From Plantago major (taxonomy: Eukaryota; Streptophyta; Magnoliopsida; Lamiales; Plantaginaceae): a DNA stretch of 64,000 bases. This document shows, one piece after another, positions 22,534 through 33,939 of this stretch; the first letter of the stretch is position 1; each line of letters opens with the position of its first letter. The stretch spans positions 14,694,566 to 14,758,565 of the forward strand of contig CM048839.1 of assembly GCA_026545765.1 (NCBI GenBank). Direction: 5' to 3'. A program made the translations under genes and the position numbers. The notes under the pieces are model-generated. The model saw only the letters and a list, made by a program, of their open reading frames with translations, did no database searches and was not told the origin of the DNA.

Positions 22534-23338
22534 GAGTAATGCCGGGAAAAGGTACCCTAAGTTGGTACATTTCCGGTTTTGGTACCTTTATTTGTTACCG
22601 TCCGATTTTGGTACCTTAACTTTCATTTTTGTCCAATTTAGGTACCCTGTGACACGTGGCAACTTAACTATGCGACACGTGTCCCTTTGCAAAATATATA
22701 AATACATTGGACTAAAATTTAAATACGGCAGATTTTTTGTTAATTTCAAATCGATCATTTTTCATTACAAAAATTTCAAAATTACCCACACTTGAAAATT
22801 GGAAAAATAACAAAAAAATTTAAAAGAAAAAATAGATAAAAACCATGGAATAAGCTCCATGGTGGAGCTTCCGGCGGCCATGGAAGCTCCACCATTGAGC
22901 TTCCATGGCTGGCCGGCCATGGAAGCTCCACCATGAAGCTTCCATGGCGGATTCGGCAGGATCTGCCAGATCCGCCATGGAAGCTCCGTGGTGGAGCTTC
23001 CATTTTTGTTTTTTTTTAACTTTTTTTTTTTGTTTTTACATTTTCATTTTAAGAAGGTGGTTTTTGTAAATTATTTTGACAATGTGGGATTAATTTATAA
23101 TTATTCAAACCAGTGTGGTTCAATTGAAATTGATGAAAATTATTTTATTTACAATTTTACCCATTAAAAGTCTAAAATTGCAAAGTCACACGTGTCACTC
23201 AATTATGATGCCACGTGTCACAAGGGTACCGTAATTGGACAAAAATGAAAGTTAAGGTATCAAAATCGGGCGGTAACAACAAAAGGTACCAAAACCGGAA
23301 ATGTACCAACTTAGAGTACCTTTTTTGGATTTTTCCCG
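22534..23338. mobile_element. TIR element (Mutator-like MITE?) nested in the solo LTR
   Basis: Long inverted repeats: the left arm CGGGAAAAGGTACCCTAAGT...TTGGTACATTTCCGGTTTTG... (22542-22672) matches the reverse complement of the right end (about 23207-23338) through GGTACC, TGTTACCG, CTTTCATTTTTGTCCAATT and GACACGTGGCA. AATTATAAC occurs directly outside on both sides (22525-22533, 23339-23347), a 9-bp duplication typical of Mutator-like elements, though nine extra bases precede the left arm. The core is a GC-rich palindromic array. Half of a related element sits in the Helitron at 48866-49069. No transposase. Confidence 0.7.
22845..23003. repeat. GC-rich palindromic array (GGAGCTTCCATGG modules)
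   Basis: Modules of CCATGGAAGCTCCACC and its reverse complement alternate. Perfect inverted arms CTTCCATGGCGGAT (22939-22952) and ATCCGCCATGGAAG (22970-22983) enclose a smaller GGCAG/CTGCC hairpin. CCATGG recurs at least six times. Strong cruciform or hairpin RNA potential in an otherwise AT-rich element. Confidence 0.85.
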
Positions 23339-24107
23339 AATTATAACTCAACCATAATCATATAATCGTGAATGAAACCATAGGCGTTCTTGCACACAAC
23401 ATGAACTACAATTCACACAATCACATAAACGTGAAAGGACCTAGGGCAACTTGCCTTTTCCAAAAGATGATGACGCAACCGAAACCGCGAGAGAAATTTT
23501 CGTGCTGAAATTCAAAAGAGTGAAAAGAAACGGACAAGAAAAGCTTCTGCAAGACTTTGATGAAGACGTTGGTTGATCGGTGTGATGAAACGCAGGGAGG
23601 GAGGTGATGCTATGTAGAAGAACGTACGTTTGCACTCCCAAAAAATGGCTTACATGATTAATGTAAGTAAATGGGAATAAATGAGCTAGTTGATTTGGGC
23701 TACATTTAGGAAAGAATGGGTTTAGAAGATCAAAGAATTGGATTGAAATACAAGGTAGCGAACTCGGGCTCATGATCCACGCTCTGACGCTCGATTCATT
23801 TTAAAACGCTTTAATTCGATTTATGAATTTTCGGGCTGTTACATAATAAGTACTCTTTCATTATATTAAATAAAATAATTAAAAATAAGGAGTATTATGG
23901 AATGGACCAACCCGGACAGAGGATGAGCCCATTAGAGCAGCCATCCATTTTCTATTGTACTCAGACGGCCCAATCTGAGCGTGGACCAGACTAATTGGAC
24001 TCATGGTTGAATGATTTCCAATAAAATGAAAGAGATAATAAAATGAAAGAGGACAGTTTGGCATAATAGCGCAAATCTGGTTTAAAATATATTTAATAAA
24101 ACTTATA

Positions 24108-24361
24108 CTCCCTCATTCCCAAAGAATGTTTTCCATTTTGACTTTGACCGGTCAATTGTTTTCGAATTTAACCACAAATTACCCTTAAACTATAATTGTA
24201 AATAATTTAATAAAATCATGGATTTAAAATTTAATTCTTAAATTTACATTATATGATTTTATTAAATTATTTACTATTATAATTGAAGAGTAATTTGTTT
24301 TCAAAGTCGAATATTATTGGTCAGTGAAAGTTAAAATGGAAAGTATTTGAAATGTACGGAG
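24108..24361. mobile_element. Stowaway-like MITE
   Basis: Left end CTCCCTCATTCCCAAAGAATG and right end in reverse complement CTCCGTACATTTCAAATAC, with long internal complementarity (TTTCCATTTTGACTTTGACC against GGTCAGTGAAAGTTAAAATGGAAA). TA flanks both ends (24106-24107, 24362-24363). Confidence 0.75.
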
Positions 24362-27227
24362 TAACATACTATATCTTTGACTATGATACGGAAAATTTAT
24401 AGTCAAGTGCCAAATATACCCATGAATTACCAAAAATGACTTAATAAGACTAAATCAAACCCACAAAAAGGACAACCACTATATTTTAGAGTATATGTAC
24501 CAGCATATACTCTACCCAAAAATTCATTTCTACTTATCTAGTTCAATGCCTTGGCTTCTAGACCTATGCTAGTCAAGGAGATATTATGGGATGATTGAAA
24601 AAGTATTTAAACCGGGATTTGGTATTAATGTATAATTTTATGCACACGTGTATTCAAAATATCATAAAACATTTCCGTTTGGTGTTCTCAAACACTGAAC
24701 TTGGTAGCACAAAGAATCTTTGTGTTCTCGAAAGACTAAGCCTGACAACTGTAAAACTCAAACACAAGAGTAATAAATTGCATTGTAATTTAAACGATAT
24801 TAATGTTAAACCTTTAGAATCATATGAGATATGAATTTATAAAAGCTACCACTATTCTACGAAACAATTAAGAATTGGGTATAACTATCTCTTCCAATCT
24901 AACTACTGAGAACTGAAGACAACTATCTTTACCAATTTGGCTAACTTTAACTCCGAGTCACATAGAAAAAGCTAGAAACGACTCATAGAAGTTTGGTAGA
25001 AAGCATATGCAATGAATGACGAAAACCCCAGTTCTATGCGTCTTGCAAACACTAGTTTTACAAATCCTTGTCGAATCATATGGTTTCAAGTCTTGTTGAG
25101 TTTATCCACTCTCTTGTTGCCCTTGTATTTTATCAACTCCATGTGGCACGTTGTTGATCAGTCCAATCAGACCCAGCTCCTTACAAATCGTCGAATCAAT
25201 ATATTGGATACTAGATATAAATCCAGTGAATCAACGTAGATGCCTTGACTCCTCGTAATGTATTGAAAACTATTAGAGTGTTTAAACTTTCATTTTCATT
25301 TTAGGTGTTCGCATCACCAAAACTAGAGAATCTCATATTCACACTTACAATGATGATCAAGAAGACGAGAACTAGTATTAATTTCACGAAAATATACCTA
25401 AGGTCAATATCATAAATATCTCATGTAAAGCATGCACTAGTATTTCTCCAAAAAATTATACCTAGGGTCTGAAGGTGACTTTTAAATTATTACCCTAGTC
25501 AAGCATAATTATTAGGAAAATATCGGAGTGTTTGATTCCATCTTCGAATTGAGATAACTCAATTTAAATTGAGCTTTTGTGTAGCTTTTGTAAAAAGAAA
25601 AAAAAAAAAAAAAGCCGACTAGGTCCGACTTGTGATGATTAATATCCGGATTCGGTCAGACTACGTATAGATCAGACGCTTTAATTAGTTTCTTGCACTT
25701 GCTCCTGGTCAAGTCAACCTTAATTAAATTATTGCCTTTAACTTTTGATTTTTATTCTTGTTTTAGTCTGTCTATTTACATTACTTTTTTACTTATGAGC
25801 TAAAATAAAATGAATTAAAGAAAAAAAATATTATTTACCTAACCGAGAGTATCTATAATCAACCCCACACGTAAAAAAAGTAAACTACTTCTTTACTCAA
25901 GTCAAGTCCATACTAAGCTAGCTACGGAATTATAGCAATGACTGAAGGAAAAAAAAAATCTCCCAAACAACGAGTATTACATTGACTCTCATATTCTTAC
26001 CGTGCCTCCAATTTTCACGAAAATCTCTCAGCATATTAATAGGTGAAAATTATACATGCTAAAAAGATTAGCGGGAGCTGAGATTATCATCTAATTTATA
26101 AAAATACTTTTTTGTACACTGTTAGTAGCTGATCAACTAATTCATTTGATAAACAATTCCATAACTCAAAGGGAAATGTTGATTAGGATTTTACGTTTTG
26201 TCCGTTTGATTGCTTGGAATTTGGATAGCATTGTACTTAATTTGTTTTGTGAATTGAATCTTGCTTGCTTTAAGAAAAAAGATACTCCAGTAAAGTTGAA
26301 CATTCTCAAACTAGAATTAAAACATGATTAGATTCAATTTAAACTATTCGGATCCTTTGGAACACACCACGTATCTCGTACATACAATATTAATTTTGCT
26401 TCAAACACATTCAAAAATGGACTCGTCACCGAAACAATTATGCTAGTTAGTTAATTTATCACAGAGATCACAACCACAAAAAATTGGGCCCAGTCACCTG
26501 TGGTACAACTCGTGGCAAGGTGGAAAATAGGTTGTGTGAAATAAATTCTTGATGCAAAATTTATGTTAGATATCTAGCTATATTATCTACCCGAATGTTT
26601 CTCAAACATGCATGGTTACAAAGGCTCCAACGTTATATTAATTTCTCTCGTTGAATATTTTGATGTTATTTCATTAAAAGTGGACATATAAGGATTATAA
26701 GGCATCATCAAATATAATATCATGTCAAGGTCCCAAAGCTGGTAAAGGGAACATAAATGCTACACTCCACGTATCTATTTTAGACTACTATACCCACATT
26801 CTAATACGGAGTATTTGTTATGTAATTCCCGCTCAACATGACTTGACACCGTTGGAAAAATTAAAGTACTAGTATAAAATTAAAGAAGTGGCAAAAGAAC
26901 GTACATCGTGACAAAATGTGTTATTTGTATGTAAAGTTAAAATTGTTTGTTGTTTATATTGTGTGGAATAGATTTTTTTTTAATAATATATAAAGTCATT
27001 AAATACGATTAAAATATCAAATATACAGGAGTGAAGGAATTGGATATATATATATATACGTCATGTGTGTGTGTGTTCTTTACATTACATTAGTCATGGT
27101 ATAGAAAGACCAAGAGTAACCACTGATATACGTCAACTTGGGACATGACGACATTCATGGGCAAGTTATGTCATTGCCTTGCCACATTTTGATAGGAAAT
27201 TACTTCAACTTTCAAAACTATATATAC
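24362..27227. other. Long AT-rich spacer, no gene supported
   Basis: Short frames (24595-24834, 25012-25239, 26146-26331) have no recognisable content. An A run lies at 25595-25611. About 26875-27010 is a decayed copy of the repeat seen at 12865-13050 and 42520-42727. A short TG run occurs at 27064-27075. Confidence 0.5.
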
Positions 27228-27477
27228 CTACGTCCCAGTTTCATCTTCCTATTTAACTTTTTCTGGTTAACGTTTACAAACTTCATCTGCGAATTACTCA
27301 TAAATAATATTGGTAAAAATGTTAAAAATTTATATTATTAAATATTTACATTTTAAATTTTCAATATATATTTTAAAATAATTCATAAGAGATATTATAT
27401 GTAATTAAATTAAACTTAAAATTGAACGGTGTTGACCAGAAAAAATCAAATAGAAAGCGAAACTGGGACGGAGGGAG
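27228..27477. mobile_element. Stowaway-like MITE
   Basis: CCTACGTCCCAGTTTCATC at the left is mirrored by GAAACTGGGACGGAGGGAG at the right; TA lies on both sides. The interior repeats TTTTCTGGTTAACG / GTTGACCAGAAAAAATC in inverted orientation. Confidence 0.75.
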
Positions 27478-27872
27478 TATATATATAGCTAAAAGATGGT
27501 CGAAACTCTTAAAAAGACACATCAGTCATCTCTTGGTTTGTAGGCTTCTCGTTTTAACCTTGGCTCTATCTATGATCAGTTGCAACATCTACGGTTGAAG
27601 TAGAACATTTTATGCCATGGATAGTGTGAAGAGCATATGGGTGATGAGTGGATCGGTAGATTAATGACAATCTTGTTGTGGTTTAACTTTTAAAAAATAT
27701 ACTCGGTCATGTATCAAATGGAGTTTTGATTTAAAGATTTCAAAATAAAGCTAACCCGTCCAGAACAATTCTAACATGGTAGACTATGAGTTAGTAACAT
27801 TTATGTTACTCCTTGCTATCTCTTTAAAATAAAATTTATGTCTCATCCACTACGCATATGGACACTCTTTAA

Positions 27873-28023
27873 GCTCTCTTTTCTTCATCTGAAAAACTAT
27901 TAATTTAAGTTTAGTTCAGATTTGTTCAATTGTTTTTTATACTACAAATGAGTTCAGTCAATTCAATTTAGATTAGTGCAGTTCAATTTTATTATGTTCA
28001 GACGAAAATAATATGGAATTAGC
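27873..28023. mobile_element. Decayed Harbinger/Tourist-like MITE
   Basis: GCTCTCTTTTCTTCATCTGAAAAAC at the left, and scattered TTCAGTT/CAGTTC units inside. The right end in reverse complement, GGCTAATTCCATATTATTTTCGTCTG, resembles the termini of the 5234 and 14846 family. Target duplication not clear. Confidence 0.45.
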
Positions 28024-28266
28024 CTTTCCTCATCCCATATAAGTTTTATAAGGTGAGAGCTACTGTCAGAATAAATATGACTTGTGGCTCTGACTATTTT
28101 TCTTGATTTGAAGCTTGTTATCAGAACCATCTAAAACATGATGTATTATATTGGGAACAATCTCAACACGTTCTTCATCACGCACGAAGTAATAGTTCCA
28201 TCATCAACACGCTAATATGTGATGGAAACAACTCGTTTTGCATATCGTGCATGTATGTACCATCCG

Positions 28267-28317
28267 GTTCATTAACAACGTTTTTTTTTTTTTTTGGTAA
28301 ATGTTCATTAACAACGT
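28267..28317 (-). mobile_element. Extremely truncated LINE-tail insertion
   Basis: Direct repeats GTTCATTAACAACGT (28267-28281 and 28303-28317) flank only about 21 bp: a T run followed by GGTAAAT. On the minus strand this is ATTTACC plus poly-A, like the 3' end of a plant LINE. The whole insertion is therefore little more than the tail. Confidence 0.7.
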
Positions 28318-30030
28318 GCTGAATTCATATTTTATACATTATATTAGAAACTTTACAACTCATAAAATAAATAAAATAAATGAAGAGATTTTACTATACT
28401 AGTCAAATTTTATTGTAGGAGTATAGTTTTATACTTTATCACTATTTTATTCACCATCTCTTTATCAATTTAATACATTTTTACAAATTAATTTTTCATT
28501 CTTTTTTATCAATTTTAAATAAAACCGAATTTATAGAGTTCTTAATGGAATATATAGGGTACACTTGACGTTTAGTAGGACTTAATAGGATGGAAATTAG
28601 TCATTCAAATTCATGCCTATACACCGGGCCAACATATAACTCAATCTTATTTCTATCACATATACTCCACATTACGTCTTTTAATATATGGTACGAATTT
28701 TAACGTTTACTAAATATAATTTTATGAATTTAAATTTTATATTAATATATGACTATATATACATCCCTTAAGTTTGCAGTCATGCTAGCAAAACCTATCT
28801 TAAGATTAGCTTATGTGGCTGAAAATAATGAAATATGCCTATGTTTTCGACAAATGAGTCCTCCCGATCAACAATTCAACATAACATGTGTCACAAAAGA
28901 GTGGAATGTCAAGAAAGGAGACACAAAATTGGGCCACCAGAAGTTGGACTATGCATCCTTTCTCTATTTCGGGCCCAAATCAAAAGCTAACACTCGAATT
29001 CCTTTTAGCACAATTGTCAACATTTCTTTTTCAGAAATGACCCCATTCAAATTTCTCCGGCCTTATACATATCTTTTGTCTACACATTCTATTTTCAACT
29101 CAGATTCTTATCACTTTGATTGACATATTGGTCGTGTAGTATCGAAGATGAAGATACATGGATTGAGTTTATATGGTGTAATTCGGTTTGTTTTATCAAA
29201 TGCGAACACATATTATACTATGACTATCGATCATTTTTAAAATATTTACACGTTGATAAGTTTAATTATCTTATAAGTAATTTTATGTACTCCAATCAAT
29301 GTTCGGATAAAAATGTTAATTCTAAATGAGTTTATTTTGTATGTCTCATAAATCCTGTGTAATTGATTCGCATATCATATTCATTCATGTAATCTAATTT
29401 GTATTGTCATATGCAATGAACTAATTATAGCATGTGTTACATCAATATCAGTTATCAATTCGTTGGTATAAATAAATACATACTACATCTCAAATTAATT
29501 CACCAATTCAATGTATAACAGGACGAAATTTAAAAATGTAGAAAATGATAGTGAACTTATATATGTGTGACAAGTTTTATACGTGTTATATACGTAAAAT
29601 AACACTTAATAAGAACACAAATATGTTACTTCCTAGTCTTTGTCAAGAAACCTGAAATATTACAGTACTGCATAAAATTCCACCTGGTATCAAAGCTAAC
29701 CTCTTGAAATTTAAGTTGGTGCAGACGTGCAGTTAACATTAAACTCAATTTACTACAAATGTTCCACTAATAAAGTATTGGTTTACCTTTTCATTCCATT
29801 TTAACTACAAATTAATTATAATTTACTTCGAAAAAACATTCTTCATAAAGTATTACAAAATCTAACTGACATAAAAACTCACACGACACATTATTAACGA
29901 GACATCAAGAGTACACTGGTACCATTGATTTGCAGAAATTGTTGTAACATAAATGCAACATCGTCATCACACGCCTTAAATTGAAAGTCACACTTTTACT
30001 CTTCATAAGTTCACACCGCCTACTCTCCCC
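28318..30030. other. AT-rich spacer; one unrecognised open frame
   Basis: A 124-codon open frame at 28749-29123 (plus) is moderately rich in ordinary residues (contains KEWNVKKGDTKLGHQKLDYA). I recognise no family, see no promoter and see no paralogue, so I do not call it a gene. The remainder is featureless. Confidence 0.4.
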
Positions 30031-30038
30031 TATAAAAG
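30031..30038 (+). promoter_or_regulatory. TATA box of the phytosulfokine gene
   Basis: TATAAAAG, 69-76 nt upstream of the ATG at 30107, preceded by a pyrimidine-rich stretch. It predicts a start near 30065. Confidence 0.7.
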
Positions 30039-30106
30039 CCCACACCATTTCTTGCTCTCTCTCCATCACACTCATCACTCAAAGCATACAACAAAATCAG
30101 AAAAAA

Positions 30107-30429
30107 ATGGCTAAATCCACTGCCCTTTTGCTCGTGGCACTCCTCCTCTGCTTCACTCTATGCTCCTCCGCCCGTCCAGAACCGGCTCTTCACGATAAGG
30201 CACAACCTAAGTACGAGGTTAGTCATACATGTTTGATTCTTGGTATAGAGGTGGAACATTCCATTTCATGGTTTTGTAACTTAAGAACTGATTTTTTGTT
30301 GTTTACATGTGTTTATAGGTGAAAGCTGATGAAGATGGATGTAATGGAATTGGTGAAGAAGAGTGCTTGATGAGGAGGACTCTTATTGCTCATCTTGACT
30401 ACATTTACACCCAAAAACAGAAACCATGA
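30107..30429 (+). CDS. PSK: Phytosulfokine (PSK) precursor
   Basis: Exon 1 30107-30217 and exon 2 30319-30429, separated by a 101-bp GT-AG intron, encode a 73-residue secreted pre-propeptide. Residues 1-22 form a signal peptide (hydrophobic [13 protein letters not shown]). The C-terminal half has the conserved block [13 protein letters not shown]. The mature pentapeptide Y65-I-Y-T-Q69 is preceded by D64, the acidic residue needed for tyrosine sulfation in the Golgi. Known biology: the disulfated peptide is released by subtilases and perceived by PSK receptor kinases, promoting cell growth and modulating immunity. Length and the single intron position fit the family. The reading frame also runs on into the intron, but only the spliced form yields the hormone. 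Confidence 0.95.
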
Positions 30430-31469
30430 AAACAAAACTGCCTAAAAGACGGGAAAATCCATGTAAAAGCTAATAGTATTAGTTTTATGTTCTAAGTTTT
30501 AACAACTCATAATGTTTCTAATCCCTGTTATGGTACTAGTTTGCACATGTCATGTTTTTTACAGTGTTGAGTACTGCAAGAAATACTAGTACTTAATTAT
30601 GTTTGGTTACCTGATTTTTATCAGTGAAGTCTTAGAAACAAATTACTCTCCTTTTCTTGTAGATTTGTTCAAGTATTGTTACATTCCAGGTGCGAGTTCC
30701 CAACGTATTAATATAAGAACAAGTATACACACAGAGATAGATACCGAGCAATATAACATCACGATGACTTAAACTTACCTAGAGAAGTATCTAGGTTAGT
30801 AAGACTCAGCATGAGAAAGTCTATTGAACATACGATTTAGCTACTAAATTAGTTGCATTAGCTGCAGCTGCGCGCCTTCAACGTTAGATTCAATTTCAAA
30901 TTTTGCGCGCTAAACATAGCGTCTAGGCTCGCGCGAATTGGAGCGTATACGATGCGGGAACTTACATTTATAAATACCACTTCAGCTAGTAGAGCGTTAC
31001 AGTTCTGTAACTGCAAAGTTTTTGAAGAATTAAACCATTAGTTGGTCTTGGTGAGGGTTGTTGACAGTTGAGAGATTATAACAAGGATAATAAATATTGT
31101 GATTGATGTAGAAAATTGGCTTTTTTGGCCATCACTCATTAGTACAGGATCAACACCTATCTTCATTTCTTCATTCTTGGCCACATCAAAAACGGCTAAT
31201 GCTTTTGGAATGTGGCAAACTTTTAGAATGCTTTCATCATTTCTAGCAAATCTTTATATATTTTGCAGCTGTCACATTAATGTTCCATCCTCTACAAACT
31301 TTTAAAAGTAAGAATATAGCTTGATAAAAACATGCCACAATGTCAACATGGTAAGGGTATATATCAATGTTGCAAATTTTATTACTAACTTGCATCAATA
31401 TATACAAAATTGATAGACATATCAAGATACACAGAAAGCATGATCCCAAGTGGTACAAAATTTGAATCT
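30430..31469. other. 3' region of PSK and spacer
   Basis: No gene seen. A short GC-richer patch at 30860-30960 contains GCGCG words. Short frames at 31099-31458 are not supported. Confidence 0.45.
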
Positions 31470-32729
31470 TTATCTTTGAATATCAGTTGGAGCCAAAATC
31501 CAAGGACCATTTAGTGTATGCAAACACAAGGAAAGACAGATGGTAGCTACAGCAGAGGACCTACAACTCACATATCGCATGGCTTCGACGCCTCTCTCGA
31601 CCACCTCCCGGTTTACAACATTAACGCTTCTCTTGGCGCACTCTGCCAATTTCTCGAACAAGAATTCAAGAAACGACCTAATCGTCTCGAACGTCAACAT
31701 CCCTGTCATGTCCAATATCAACTTCCTATTGCTCGGTACAGCCAAAGTCGAAGACATTTTGTTAACCCATCCGCCATCTTGATTCTTGTTCACCAACTTC
31801 TTCCCATGCAATGTGGCCGAGATCAACTTCGTCCCAATCCCTGATTTCTCGCTAAAATCGATTTTTGAGTATGCGGAGCTCAGAATCCCATCTGAGTTAG
31901 CTGCCCCGACACGTTGAGATGTCCTAATGTAAGTCTCTACTGCCCCGTTGCATACATTCACCAACATGTCCCTGACTCTAGGTTCATGCTTGGGATTCGT
32001 CAACCCTGCGAAAATCTCATCATACGTGTTTACATCCATCGTCTTGTCTAAATACACCGTCACAGCCGTATCAACAAACGATCGAATCCAATCTCGGATT
32101 ATCTCCCTATTCTTATCTTGACAAGCCACTTCAATCCAACTAGGACCGTTCCGGTCAGATCCTTTACCAGACTTCTTCGTACCCTTATCCGTATCCGAAT
32201 ACAAAGCTATAACTACATTCCTAGCCAAACTCCCAACAACTACAGAGGCAAAACCCGACCCTGTATCCGAAAACAGCTTATCCATAACCCGGTCCGAAAA
32301 CCTGGTTTCTCCTCCAAAAGAACCACCACCACCACTTTTTATCACCTCACGATTATAACCTCTTAAAACTCCAACAGTCAGGGCCCCAGTAATCCTACTC
32401 AAAGATTCCGAAAACTCATTCGAGCTAGCGATTTTCGATATCTGCTTCAAACTCTGTGGGATTTGATCAGAATCTGACTGGATAAACTCCTTAACATCTT
32501 TAGACACAGTCCCAATTGCCTCAGCTGATTCAGACACCATTTCAGCAACAGAAACTAATGCACCAAACAGTTTAAACAATCTTTGCCTCTTTCTAACAAC
32601 AGAAGGAAGACTATTTACTCTGTAAGTGGTATAACATGCCAATCCTAATAGTCCTAATAAAAGAACCGACTTTTTCCTTTTCTTGGTGTAGTCTAGAAAA
32701 TCCTTCTTCAATAGCCCCAAATCCATCAA
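31470..32729 (-). CDS. PHLOEM PROTEIN 2-LIKE A10-type protein
   Basis: Single-exon gene, 419 residues. The N-terminus is MMDLGLLKKDFLDYTKKRKK followed by a hydrophobic segment (about 21-38, SVLLLGLLGLACYTTYRV). It then has the family-like block LPSVVRKRQRLFKLFGALVSVAEMVSESAE and SDSDQIPQSLKQISKIA. Further on are SGFASVVVGSLARN and a C-terminal hydrophobic stretch near 395-413. The order matches plant proteins annotated PP2-like A10; I assign it from memory of that family and not from a search. Function is poorly known; the name does not by itself imply lectin activity, and the N-terminal segment suggests membrane or organelle association. The ATG one codon downstream is an equal start candidate. 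A good acceptor-like sequence (TTCTTGATTTTCAG) at about 32788-32801 hints at a 5'UTR intron. Confidence 0.8.
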   Translation of the reverse strand: MMDLGLLKKDFLDYTKKRKKSVLLLGLLGLACYTTYRVNSLPSVVRKRQRLFKLFGALVSVAEMVSESAEAIGTVSKDVKEFIQSDSDQIPQSLKQISKIASSNEFSESLSRITGALTVGVLRGYNREVIKSGGGGSFGGETRFSDRVMDKLFSDTGSGFASVVVGSLARNVVIALYSDTDKGTKKSGKGSDRNGPSWIEVACQDKNREIIRDWIRSFVDTAVTVYLDKTMDVNTYDEIFAGLTNPKHEPRVRDMLVNVCNGAVETYIRTSQRVGAANSDGILSSAYSKIDFSEKSGIGTKLISATLHGKKLVNKNQDGGWVNKMSSTLAVPSNRKLILDMTGMLTFETIRSFLEFLFEKLAECAKRSVNVVNREVVERGVEAMRYVSCRSSAVATICLSLCLHTLNGPWILAPTDIQR

Positions 32730-33433
32730 AATTAACTTGTGGGTTTTTCTCTACAACAGCAACAGAGCCTCTGTTCTCTATTACAAGCTGAAAATCAAGA
32801 AAAAATTGCAATAATAAATTGACTCAAAGGAAGAAAAAAAGGATTTTGTGATGATGACGATTGAGAATTTATGATAAGTGAGATCGATATGGATGAATTG
32901 AGATTATATGAGTTTATGACGGTAAGCTAGCTGGTTACATACTACTACATGTACGAGCTAGTACGAGGATAGGGATGAAAGCTCGAGTTTATGCGTACAT
33001 GTGAACTGAAGAAGTATGATATGATCTATATGTTTGTTAAACAAATATATAATTTAGGTATTTCGTCATTCTGACCTCAACATTTTTCAGATTTCAACAT
33101 TGTAGCCTGCAAGATTGATACTGAAAATGAAGAAATCATGATATTTTTGGTGGTTAATAACGTGATCGGGGATAACAATGCCGAGTGTGATGATTTCTAT
33201 GTTATTTCTGAGCTTATAGTCTAATTGAATCATTGAAATGTAAGGACCCGACCAATAAATTAAATTGCATAGTATATAGTACTAGCAAATATTAATGACA
33301 CGTATTTTACCATGAAATGAATGTAAATTTAATTATCTCTAAAACTAGTTAAAATGTAAATTAATCATACATTATAATTATCATGTTATGAAGTTATGAA
33401 ATTAAATTAACAAATGATATAGCATATGAAGTA
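32730..33433. other. Promoter side of the PP2-A10-like gene and spacer
   Basis: AT-rich, no gene. It would contain the promoter and possible leader intron of the minus-strand gene at 31470-32729. Confidence 0.45.
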
Positions 33434-33939
33434 TGATGGAACCTTGGTTCAGACGGGTAGTTCGTGGTACGAACTACTGAGCAATTCGCCCTGATCGGAG
33501 CGCCTCCAAGAGATTTTGGCACAGTTTCACCTAAAAATAGTGTATTTTCACAGCTAGACGGTAGCCTAACTGGTGCACGCATTGCGGTAAATTCGGTGTA
33601 AATATTCTTTGTCATTGATAAAAGCGTAATTAGGGTTAAGCCCTGAGATCCTATTTACACTGGCTATCTGACAGAGTATTTCAGGAAGTCCAGAGTTCTA
33701 ATGGAAATAAAATAATAGAAAATATATGCATAAATAATTAACAGATCTACTCGCCTTATCTCTTAGAGAGAATCTAGCAATTGCCTGATTCTTCTAGATT
33801 TTTGGCTCCTATGAATATCCTAAAGATATTATGCCTAATAATTAAAATATGCTAATATTCCACCGGACTGGGCTTGCTTGGCGAACTCTAGCTACTTTGA
33901 TTAATGCGTGATGGATCGACAAAGCCCTACGTTCCATCA
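33434..33939 (-). repeat. 3' LTR of the retrotransposon
   Basis: Plus-strand ends TGATGGAAC...GTTCCATCA are a 9-bp inverted repeat. About 90% similar to the partner at 35745-36249 by eye, with scattered substitutions, so the insertion is not recent. Confidence 0.92.

Larger units (their letters stand above)
20962..23843 (-). mobile_element. Solo LTR (Ty3-like), with nested insertion
   Basis: On the plus strand it begins TGTAGCGCCCTGAATTTT and ends TTTTCGGGCTGTTACA; read on the minus strand it is TGTAACAGCCCG...GGGCGCTACA, a TG...CA retroviral-type LTR. Perfect 5-bp direct repeats TAATA flank it (20957-20961 and 23844-23848). No internal region or second LTR follows, so it is a solo LTR formed by unequal recombination. 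Without the 805-bp nested element it would be about 2.07 kb, close to the other solo LTR at 58457-60510. Large LTRs with these ends fit Ty3/Gypsy elements, but the lineage is an inference. Confidence 0.8.

Noticed and set aside
28749..29123. 124-codon open frame as a gene
   Set aside because: No recognisable domain, promoter or paralogue, in AT-rich spacer; kept only as a note.
30218..30322. Read-through of the PSK first exon into the intron (113-codon frame from 29981)
   Set aside because: It starts upstream of the TATA box and lacks the hormone; the spliced model gives the conserved C-terminus.
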